Of a DNA stretch of 5,636 nt, positions 1 to 5,215 are shown piece after piece (within the stretch, counting starts at the first letter, position 1; each line of letters starts with the position of its first letter). The position numbers and the translations under genes were made by a program. The notes below the pieces were generated by a model. The model searched no databases. It was not told where the DNA came from and saw only the letters and a list, made by a program, of their open reading frames with translations. This DNA is from an uncultured Actinomycetes bacterium (GTDB taxonomy: Bacteria > Actinomycetota > Thermoleophilia > Miltoncostaeales > Miltoncostaeaceae), in NCBI GenBank assembly GCA_903866425.1, contig CAIPNN010000177.1, forward strand, positions 1 through 5,636, in the 5' to 3' direction.

Positions 1-240
1 AAGCCCGATGCGTACGAGACCGTGGACGCCCTGCGGCACGACATGCAGGTGCACCCGCCCGATCCCGTGCTGAGGGGAGACGTCTTTGCGCGCCTGCTGC
101 AGGAACGGTGCGGGGACGTCGTGTCGTATGCGGGGTGGGAGCGCATCAATGCGGCCGAGATTGCCCGCGGCGAATCCGCTGGCCGTCCGCGCGACAAGTT
201 CAGCGACATCGACGACATGATTGAGGTAGCCGAGGCATGA
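1..240 (+). CDS. fprA: C-terminal end of FprA-like ferredoxin/adrenodoxin-NADP+ reductase (5' end outside window)
   Basis: The reading frame is open from the first base and ends at TGA 238-240, giving 79 residues without the true start. FprA enzymes are cytoplasmic FAD flavoproteins that pass electrons between NADPH and ferredoxin, often serving P450s or other ferredoxin users. The fragment lies after the FAD- and NADP-binding domains, so no Rossmann glycine motif or catalytic residue is visible. The call rests on the tail pattern: a Leu/Glu-Arg helix, then GWERINAAEIARGESAGRPR (residues 45-64), then an acidic, hydrophobic end. I recognise this as the closing segment of actinobacterial FprA proteins, where a 'GW.R.DA.E...G...GR.R.K' stretch precedes the C-terminus. 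The stop overlaps the ATG of the next gene by four bases (ATGA), which implies one transcript. The family call is fairly firm; the electron partner is unknown. Confidence 0.75.
   Translation, partial: KPDAYETVDALRHDMQVHPPDPVLRGDVFARLLQERCGDVVSYAGWERINAAEIARGESAGRPRDKFSDIDDMIEVAEA
223..226 (+). promoter_or_regulatory. Possible ribosome binding site for the propeller gene
   Basis: A GAGG lies 10 bases before the ATG at 237, inside the end of the reductase gene. With the ATGA overlap, it supports the 237 start and translational coupling. The match to a full Shine-Dalgarno sequence is only partial. Confidence 0.4.
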
Positions 241-1370
241 GCGTGCGCAGGGGCATCGTCCGGGTGGCGTGCGTGGGTGCCGTGCTCACCGTGCCCGCCG
301 CGCTTGCGGTGGCCGCCGCCACCACGCCAACCACGCCCGGTGCGGCAGCGTCGGCGCCAACGCAGCCCGCAGCCGTCAAGGGGCGGCTGCAACTGCGCAG
401 CACCATCACCGGGCAGATCTCACCGAAGTCGGTTGCCGCGTCGGGGAGCGGCCTGGTGACCGCCCAGAACATGATGTACACGCACACCATCACGGTGTAC
501 GACGCCCGCACCATGAAGCTGAAGGCCACCATCCCCGACTCGGTGCGGCTGTCGCAGTTCGGAGTGAAGGGGCACCCCGGCGTGTCGCGCGGCGCACCTG
601 TTGAGGCCGCGTTCTCCCCCGGCGGTCTCTATGCCTACGTCAGCAACTACGCCATGTATGGCAGCGGCTTTGGGCCCGAGGGCAAGGACACCTGCACGCC
701 GGCGTCGGGCACCGACCGGTCATTTACCTATCGAGTGAACCTCGAGAGCATGAAGATCGACAACGTGTACCAGGTGGGGGCGGTGCCGAAGGTGGTTGCG
801 GTGACCCCCGACGGCGGGCGCGTGCTGGTGACCAACTGGTGCTCGTGGGACATGAATGTGATCAACGCGGCCACCGGCAAGACGGTGCGCACGCTGCCGG
901 TCGGCGCCTACCCGCGGGGCATCGCGGTATCGAAGGACGGCCGGTTCGCGCTCGTGGCAGTGATGGGCAGCAGCCACCTGCTGCGCGTCGACCTGCGCAA
1001 CTACCGCACGCGCCAGATACAGGTTGGCTCCGGGCCACGCGCTGTGGTGCTGTCAGACGACGGCAATTCGGCCTTCGTCACGCTGAATGCCGAGGGCCGG
1101 GTGGCCAAGGTGAACCTTCGCACCGGTGCGGTCGCGCGGGCGACCACCGGCAACGCACCTCGCAGCCTCGCGCGGTCAACCGATGGCAGTGCGCTCTACG
1201 TGGTCAATTACGACAGCGGCACCGTGTCGAAACTCAACACCCGAAACATGCGCGTGCTGCAGACCATCAAGGCCTGCGTGCACCCGATCGGCATCACCTA
1301 CGAGCCGGTGACGCGACGTGTGTGGGTGGCCTGCTACACCGGCGAGATCCTGGTGTTCGACGACAAATAG
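237..1370 (+). CDS. Exported seven-bladed YVTN/YncE-like beta-propeller protein
   Basis: The product has 377 residues. The start ATG overlaps the upstream stop, with a GAGG at 223-226 as a possible ribosome site. Residues 1-28 form a Sec-type signal peptide: Arg at 4, 5 and 9, a hydrophobic core, and cleavage near AVA-A at 26-27. An Ala/Pro/Thr linker runs to about 47. The rest reads as seven blades: about 62-103, 121-181, 183-223, 224-264, 265-305, 306-346 and 347-377. The middle four have an exact 41-residue period, each with a Pro-x-x-hydrophobic entry, a '(S/T)xDGxxx(F/L/V)V' strand turn (PDGGRV, KDGRFA, DDGNSA, TDGSAL) and a 'VxxxNxxTxxxxxxxxVG'-like exit. That is the YVTN/YncE repeat form. 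Blade 2 carries an insertion (about 141-165) with Cys153. Cys202, Cys347 and Cys366 could form disulfides outside the cell. The family is mostly of unknown or ligand-binding role, with no catalytic motif, so no specific function is assigned. It likely shares an operon with the flavin reductase gene. Confidence 0.85.
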   Translation: MSVRRGIVRVACVGAVLTVPAALAVAAATTPTTPGAAASAPTQPAAVKGRLQLRSTITGQISPKSVAASGSGLVTAQNMMYTHTITVYDARTMKLKATIPDSVRLSQFGVKGHPGVSRGAPVEAAFSPGGLYAYVSNYAMYGSGFGPEGKDTCTPASGTDRSFTYRVNLESMKIDNVYQVGAVPKVVAVTPDGGRVLVTNWCSWDMNVINAATGKTVRTLPVGAYPRGIAVSKDGRFALVAVMGSSHLLRVDLRNYRTRQIQVGSGPRAVVLSDDGNSAFVTLNAEGRVAKVNLRTGAVARATTGNAPRSLARSTDGSALYVVNYDSGTVSKLNTRNMRVLQTIKACVHPIGITYEPVTRRVWVACYTGEILVFDDK

Positions 1371-1380
1371 GCAACACCGC

Positions 1381-1420
1381 CGTGAGTGGATCCCCACCAC
1401 ACCGGTGGGGTCCACTCACG
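1381..1420. terminator. Strong hairpin between convergent genes, likely bidirectional terminator
   Basis: The arms CGTGAGTGGA (1381-1390) plus CCCCACC (1392-1398) pair with GGTGGGG (1404-1410) plus TCCACTCACG (1411-1420). This gives a 17-bp stem with one bulged T (1391) and a five-base loop. It sits 10 bases after the propeller stop and 7 bases beyond the lipoprotein stop on the other strand, so it is placed to end both transcripts. Neither strand has a run of T after the stem, so it is not a classic intrinsic terminator. U-tract-less hairpins of this kind are often assumed to be terminators or RNA 3' ends in high-GC actinobacteria. Confidence 0.7.
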
Positions 1421-1427
1421 CACAGCG

Positions 1428-1895
1428 CTAGTTGGTTTCGCAGGCGTCCTTGTAGATGGAGGCAGGCACCTGGTCGCCGGGCGAGATGCACACCTTCTGG
1501 CGGTCCTTGGGAATCCAGAACTGCCCCTCGGCCTCAAACACCAGGGTGACAGTGAACTGCTCGTTACCCGTTCCCACGTTCGCGAACGCGTAGGCCCAGC
1601 CATCCGCGCACTTGAACGAGTCAGGGGTGGCCAGCACGGCCGGGGCATCGCTGGTGGACGTGTCCTCAACAGCCTTCGAGATGGAGGCGTTGTCGCAGGT
1701 GGATGCACCGCCCACCTTCTCACCGGTGTCGGTGGAGGCAGTCGTGGTCGCAGCGGTGTCGGTGGTCGCCGCTGCTGCCGCGGTGGTGTCGGACGACGCC
1801 GTGGTGTCGGACGTCGAGGATGATCCGCACCCCACGAGGAGTGCGGCTGAACAGAGAGTGACGGCGGCAAGAGCGCCGATGCGAGGGATATTCAT
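1428..1895 (-). CDS. Small secreted lipoprotein with Thr/Ala/Ser linker and four-cysteine domain
   Basis: The product has 155 residues. A lipoprotein signal peptide ends in the lipobox LVGC (20-23), so Cys23 should be lipidated and anchored to the outer face of the membrane. Residues 24-63 are a low-complexity linker of Ser, Thr, Ala, Asp and Gly that would hold the domain away from the membrane. The domain (about 64-155) has four cysteines (67, 96, 136, 152), enough for two disulfides. Other visible marks are a 'FKCADGWAYAFANVGTG' segment (94-110), a beta-like FTVTLVFEAEGQFWI (114-128) and a C-terminal 'VPASIYKDACETN'. I recall similar small four-Cys domains in hypothetical proteins of other actinobacteria, but know of no function and see no enzymatic motif. 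The gene diverges from the Vps62-like gene over a 47-base gap and converges on the propeller gene. No Shine-Dalgarno precedes the ATG; a -10 box lies 7 bases upstream, so the mRNA may be leaderless. Confidence 0.8.
   Translation of the reverse strand: MNIPRIGALAAVTLCSAALLVGCGSSSTSDTTASSDTTAAAAATTDTAATTTASTDTGEKVGGASTCDNASISKAVEDTSTSDAPAVLATPDSFKCADGWAYAFANVGTGNEQFTVTLVFEAEGQFWIPKDRQKVCISPGDQVPASIYKDACETN
1724..1813. repeat. Short direct repeats in the lipoprotein linker
   Basis: CGGTGTCGGTGG occurs at 1724-1735 and 1754-1765 (30-base period). GTGGTGTCGGACG occurs at 1783-1795 and 1801-1813 (18-base period). Both periods are multiples of three, so copy changes would keep frame. They encode the Ser/Thr/Asp/Ala linker and look like slippage-born low complexity. 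Confidence 0.5.
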
Positions 1896-1902
1896 ATGGT
1901 GA

Positions 1903-1931
1903 ACGCTACCGACCCACCCGGCGGGTGTCGT
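1903..1931 (-). promoter_or_regulatory. Predicted promoter of the lipoprotein gene, nearly leaderless
   Basis: On the minus strand, TAGCGT (1908 down to 1903) fits the TANNNT -10 consensus. It is followed by seven bases and then the ATG at 1895, so transcription should begin at or within a base or two of the start codon. ACGACA (1931 down to 1926) lies 17 bp upstream and matches four of six -35 bases (TTGACA). There is no purine-rich ribosome site, which agrees with leaderless translation. This is a prediction from motif spacing only. Confidence 0.5.
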
Positions 1932-1936
1932 ACGCT
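1909..1936 (+). promoter_or_regulatory. Predicted promoter of the Vps62-like gene, leaderless GTG at 1943
   Basis: TACGCT (1931-1936) fits TANNNT and ends six bases before the GTG at 1943, so the first transcribed base would be about the G of that codon. A weak -35 candidate, CCGACC (1909-1914), is 16 bp upstream and matches only the central GAC. The in-frame GTG at 1925 would lie upstream of the -10 box and so outside this transcript, which is the main reason for preferring 1943 as the start. Its -10 overlaps the -35 of the opposing promoter. Confidence 0.5.
1915..1927. promoter_or_regulatory. Inverted repeat between the divergent promoters, possible operator
   Basis: CACCCG (1915-1920) and CGGGTG (1922-1927) are perfect inverted copies around a central G. 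The site falls in the -35/-10 spacer of the plus-strand promoter and reaches from that spacer into the -35 of the minus-strand one. A bound protein could therefore control both genes. The arms are only six bases in a GC-rich region, so chance is possible. Confidence 0.3.
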
Positions 1937-1942
1937 CCGCAT

Positions 1943-3733
1943 GTGACCGACCTCGATCTGCTTCGCGAATTCGAGCCAGTACTCCGCTTCAACGAGGCCG
2001 AACTCTTCCTGCCGGCCGATGTCGCGGCTTACGTCCGTTCATGCTCCCTGTGGGAACGCGAGGCCGACGGCAGCGATCGCCAACTCGCCGGTGTCGGCGA
2101 CCTGAACCTCGATGCGCTGGCCCAGATGGGGCGCGAGCACGCCAGCCGCACCATGCACCTGCGTTACGTGCATGACCCACTCACGCGCCGTGAGTACCGC
2201 CACTGGCGGAAGGAAGGGCACCTCAGGCACATCCCCCACAGCAACCGGTTCGCACGTGTGGGCGTGGCCGCGCGCCTCATCGATGCCCTGTTCCGTGTGT
2301 CGCTGATGTTCCGCGGGCGGGTGCCGCGCGGCGCAGTTGCCGCCGGCGAGGTGACCTACCGCGAAGAGATCGCAAGTGGTGACCACCCCTACTACGGGCG
2401 GGTGCATCACGAGGCTGGCTGGACCATCCTCACCTATTGGTTCTTCTACTGCATGAACGACTGGCGCTCGTCGTTCCACGGCATCAACGACCACGAGGCC
2501 GACTGGGAGAACGTCATCCTCTACCTGTCGCCGGGTGACGACGGCGTGCTGGCGCCACGTTGGGTGGCGTTCTCATCCCATGACGGCGAGGGTGATGCGC
2601 TGCGACGGCGCGTCGACGATCCCGATCTTGAGTGGGTTGGCAGCCATGTGGTGGCGTACCCGGGTGCAGGCTCGCACTCGCACAGCCCCAGTCGATGCGA
2701 CGAGCTCGTGCGTGTCGATCCGCCGGTCATCGGAGGGTTCCTCAAGGGCTTTCGCAAGGTGTGGGGCGCGATCTTCCCGTGGACCCGTGATTCGACACTC
2801 GAAGACGGCTTCAGCATTCCGTTCGTTGACTACCACCGTGGCGATGGCGTGAGCATCGGGCCTGAGGGCGACCGGCCCTGGCAGCCGGTTGCCATTGACG
2901 ACGACACCCCGTGGGTACGCGACTTCCGCGGCCGCTGGGGCCTCGACACCCGCGACCGCTTTGGCGGCGAGTCGGCTCCCACCGGCCCCAAGTACGAGCG
3001 CAACGGTATTGACCGGGTGCGATGGGAAGACCCGCTCACCTGGGCGGGCATGCAGAAGGTCGACCCCGACCCGGCCGCTGCGGCCCGCGCGGTGAAGACA
3101 CGATCTGCCCAGGTGGTGGCGCGCGTTGCCGAGATCGACGCCGAAGTGGCCATTGAGCGCACTGACGCACGCAGCGAGATGGTGACAGCACATGCCATGA
3201 CCGGCGACAGCGCGACCGCGGCCCTTGCCGAAGGCCGGCGCACGGACGTGCTCGCACGCGAGGAGCGCATCAGTACGTTGCGCGCCGAGCGACGCGCGCT
3301 CGAAGCCGAACTGGACGCCCTGAGCATCGCCGAAACGCAGGGGCTCCCCCCCGAGGGCCCGCGTGCCCACCTGGGCGAGGAAATCCCCGTGGAGCCCGAG
3401 GTGGCGGAGAGCCATGTTCGCCAGCGCGTGCTGCGCATCTGGGCCGCCGTCAGCACCCCGGTGCTGCTCGCCGTCATCATCTGGCTGCTGCTGGGGCACG
3501 TGTCCGACTACTACTGGACCGGCGTGCTGGGTGGAATCGCCCTCATCATCGGGTTCGAGGCACTTGCCCGTGGTCGCCTGCTCTCTGCCTTCTTCACCAC
3601 CATGACGTTCTTTATCGGCGTCGGAATCGTCATCGGGCTCCTGCAGGAGTGGCGCATCACCCTGTCAATCCTGCTGCTCATCGGCGCATTGGTGCTTCTG
3701 TGGCAGAACGTGCGGGAGTTGCGCACCTCCTAG
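1943..3733 (+). CDS. Vps62/DUF946-like domain protein with coiled coil and four C-terminal membrane helices
   Basis: With the GTG at 1943 the product has 596 residues; an in-frame GTG at 1925 would add six. The start is chosen from the -10 box at 1931-1936. There is no signal peptide; it opens with a 'LLREFEPVLRFNEAELFLP' stretch (6-24). The N-terminal domain carries marks I associate with the Vps62/DUF946 fold: YWFFYCMNDW (165-174), NDHEADWE (182-189), AFSSHD (209-214) and YPGAGSHSHS (239-248). The clustered His/Asp/Glu residues could bind a metal or form an active site, but no reaction is known to me. Residues about 374-464 are Ala, Arg and Glu rich and probably a coiled coil, with a low-hydrophobic link to the membrane part. 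Four hydrophobic helices follow, at about 500-520, 525-541, 546-567 and 570-590. The large domain and coiled coil probably face the cytoplasm, with a short charged tail (REL-RTS). It is likely transcribed alone, divergently from the lipoprotein gene. The gene is real with high confidence; the domain name is moderate. Confidence 0.8.
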   Translation: MTDLDLLREFEPVLRFNEAELFLPADVAAYVRSCSLWEREADGSDRQLAGVGDLNLDALAQMGREHASRTMHLRYVHDPLTRREYRHWRKEGHLRHIPHSNRFARVGVAARLIDALFRVSLMFRGRVPRGAVAAGEVTYREEIASGDHPYYGRVHHEAGWTILTYWFFYCMNDWRSSFHGINDHEADWENVILYLSPGDDGVLAPRWVAFSSHDGEGDALRRRVDDPDLEWVGSHVVAYPGAGSHSHSPSRCDELVRVDPPVIGGFLKGFRKVWGAIFPWTRDSTLEDGFSIPFVDYHRGDGVSIGPEGDRPWQPVAIDDDTPWVRDFRGRWGLDTRDRFGGESAPTGPKYERNGIDRVRWEDPLTWAGMQKVDPDPAAAARAVKTRSAQVVARVAEIDAEVAIERTDARSEMVTAHAMTGDSATAALAEGRRTDVLAREERISTLRAERRALEAELDALSIAETQGLPPEGPRAHLGEEIPVEPEVAESHVRQRVLRIWAAVSTPVLLAVIIWLLLGHVSDYYWTGVLGGIALIIGFEALARGRLLSAFFTTMTFFIGVGIVIGLLQEWRITLSILLLIGALVLLWQNVRELRTS

Positions 3734-3884
3734 CCAGACGTGGCATTTCGCCGTGCCATGCGATGCAACGAATCATCCGGATCCCCATGCCGTAAGGGGG
3801 ATATGAACCGGGTGTTGCGAATTGTCGGGAGATGTTCCACCACAACCGGAATCGCGTGTTCGCGGGTCTAGCCTGAGCCGCCTC
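3734..3884. other. Intergenic region with weak hairpins, upstream of the peptidase gene
   Basis: This gap is less GC-rich than its surroundings. TGGCA (3741-3745) pairs with TGCCA (3754-3758) around an eight-base loop just after the Vps62-like stop, which could be a weak terminator but lacks a T run. ATCCCC (3781-3786) pairs with GGGGAT (3797-3802) around a ten-base loop, of unknown role. The stretch 3803-3868 shows no convincing gene, and its in-frame TTG at 3822 is not favoured as a start. The lower GC fits a promoter region. Confidence 0.4.
3869..3874 (+). promoter_or_regulatory. Predicted -10 box of the peptidase gene
   Basis: TAGCCT, in the context CTAGCCT, fits TANNNT and ends ten bases before the ATG at 3885. 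Transcription would start about three or four bases before the start codon, a near-leaderless arrangement like those of the divergent pair. I found no good -35 at 16-18 bp. No Shine-Dalgarno lies before the ATG. Confidence 0.45.
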
Positions 3885-5210
3885 ATGACCCGCCGCACCC
3901 ACATCGGACGACGACGCGTCGCCCTTCTGGCCGCCGTGGCCCTTGCCCCGGTCGTGGCCGCGGGCTCGCTCACGGCGGTTGCGCTGGCACAGCCGGGGCC
4001 AGGCGATGGGCCGGTGCCGAGTGCCGCCTTCATGTTTGGACAGCAGGCGGCCACCGATCTGGCCAAGGCCAAGCTGTGGACGGGCGAAGCAGACGCCGTG
4101 GCGCTGTCGCGTGATTCCACCCGCCGCGATCTGGTGCGCCTCATGCGATCGGTGCTCCGCCTGCCAGGTGGTGCCATCGGATCACCGTGGCGCGGCATCG
4201 CACCAGACGACCCCGATGGGGTGACCACCCGCTACGTCATGGCCAAGGGCTGGCTGCCGGCGGCCGCCGCCGGCGCCGCAGCGCTCGACCAGCAACTCAC
4301 AGGCGCCGAAGCCAACCGCGCATGGACCCTCGGCCTTGGGATGAACCGGGCCATCAAGGTGATGAGCCGTTTTCGCGACGACTCGGGGCGGCGCTTCACC
4401 CTGCCCCCTGGCTTTGCCACCGCCATCACCGCGCGCGAGGCCGGGCTGCGCCGCAACTACCCGGCGAGCGACGAGGCACTGGAGCGCACCGACACCCAGC
4501 CCATCCGCCTGGCCGACCTGGTGCTCATGGCATCCCGTGCGCGCGCCATCCGCGGCAATGGCATTCCGTCATCGGTGCGGGCCCTCGAACGGTTCTCCAT
4601 CCCCGCCGTCGATCCGGCAGTGGCGCCACTCATCCAGCGCTCCCTGTCGCTGGTGGGCTACCCCTACGTGTGGGGCGGCGAGGCCACCGATCTGAACGCA
4701 GGGGCCGATCCGCAGGCGGCGGCGGGCTTCGACTGCTCGGGCTTCGTGTACTGGGTGTGGCACAACGGCGATCGTTCCGCGGAGGCATCGCTTAACGTTC
4801 CGGACGGTCGCACCACCTACACCATGAACGTGGGCACCAAGGGCGTGAAGGTGCCGTGGAAGAAGGCCACCGCAGCCAACCTGGTGTTCTTCGGATCACG
4901 TGGGCCCAAGACACCCGACGCCGAGGCATCGCACACCAGCATCGCGCTCGGCAACAAGTGGATCATCCATTCGTCAGGTGGGCGGGCCGGGGTGAGCATC
5001 AGCTTCCTGCCCACGTACTGGCCATCGGGAATCCAGGATGCCCGCGACTACCGCGCCGCGACAGGATCGCCCGTCACCGCAACGCCGGTGACCACCACGC
5101 CCACCACCAGCGCCCCCGCACCAATTCAGGTACCAGCCGCTCCTGGCCCGCAGGCGCCGCAGGCACCGCCCGCACCGGGTGGTGCGCAGCCGCCGCCGCC
5201 CAGTTCCTGA
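3885..5210 (+). CDS. Secreted NlpC/P60 (C40) cell-wall peptidase with SLH-like N-terminal part and Pro-rich tail
   Basis: The product has 441 residues. NlpC/P60 enzymes are cysteine peptidases that usually cut D-Glu-diamino-acid bonds in peptidoglycan stem peptides. The ATG at 3885 starts directly with a signal peptide: Arg-rich 3-11, hydrophobic 12-35, cleavage near ALA-Q (35-36). GRRRVAL is only a poor Tat motif. The region 71-225 has helical pieces that resemble degenerate SLH repeats (71-126 and 194-225), with a conserved-looking FTLPPGFATAITARE (171-185). The peptidase core is about 245-390. GYPYVWGG (258-265) leads, after a longer than usual spacer, to FDCSGF with catalytic Cys284. Catalytic His350 is in ASHTSIALG, and His362 in IIHSSGG is the likely third residue. 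The usual 'PGDLVFF' motif reads AANLVFF (330-336). Residues 395-441 are a Thr/Pro/Ala/Gln tail that may span or contact the wall. It converges with the methyltransferase gene. The function class is firm; the substrate bond is inferred. Confidence 0.88.
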   Translation: MTRRTHIGRRRVALLAAVALAPVVAAGSLTAVALAQPGPGDGPVPSAAFMFGQQAATDLAKAKLWTGEADAVALSRDSTRRDLVRLMRSVLRLPGGAIGSPWRGIAPDDPDGVTTRYVMAKGWLPAAAAGAAALDQQLTGAEANRAWTLGLGMNRAIKVMSRFRDDSGRRFTLPPGFATAITAREAGLRRNYPASDEALERTDTQPIRLADLVLMASRARAIRGNGIPSSVRALERFSIPAVDPAVAPLIQRSLSLVGYPYVWGGEATDLNAGADPQAAAGFDCSGFVYWVWHNGDRSAEASLNVPDGRTTYTMNVGTKGVKVPWKKATAANLVFFGSRGPKTPDAEASHTSIALGNKWIIHSSGGRAGVSISFLPTYWPSGIQDARDYRAATGSPVTATPVTTTPTTSAPAPIQVPAAPGPQAPQAPPAPGGAQPPPPSS

Positions 5211-5215
5211 TCAGG
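5206..5215. repeat. 10-bp palindrome carrying both stop codons of convergent genes
   Basis: CCTGATCAGG is a perfect palindrome. Its TGA (5208-5210) ends the peptidase gene and its TCA (5211-5213) is the TGA of the minus-strand methyltransferase. The two coding regions therefore abut with no spacer. Flanking CCGCC and GGCGG could extend a hairpin, but no T run is present, so a terminator is not proved. Confidence 0.6.

Noticed and set aside
839..1549. Plus-strand open frame of 236 codons across the end of the propeller gene
   Set aside because: It is out of frame with the regular propeller repeats, reads through the hairpin and into the convergent gene, and is Arg/Gly/Pro low-complexity.
1334..1870. 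Minus-strand frame of 178 codons overlapping the lipoprotein gene
   Set aside because: Pro/Arg-rich shadow of the lipoprotein in another frame; the lipoprotein has a lipobox, linker and cysteine pattern.
1925..1942. Upstream GTG start for the Vps62-like protein
   Set aside because: It lies before the predicted -10 box and within the inverted repeat; the GTG at 1943 is correctly spaced for leaderless initiation. Not excluded, as the difference is only six residues.
2573..3499. Long minus-strand open frame (308 codons) inside the Vps62-like gene
   Set aside because: It lies wholly antisense to a gene with clear motifs and membrane helices. Its product is His/Ala/Arg/Gly rich without domain order, as expected from the reverse strand of GC-rich coding DNA.
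3741..3802. Two small hairpins taken as terminators
   Set aside because: Stems are only five and six base pairs with eight- and ten-base loops and no T run, so they are described in the intergenic entry and not called as terminators.
3822..3884. Upstream TTG start extending the peptidase by 21 residues
   Set aside because: The extension would place a polar stretch before the signal peptide and would start upstream of the -10 box at 3869-3874. The ATG at 3885 gives a normal signal peptide.
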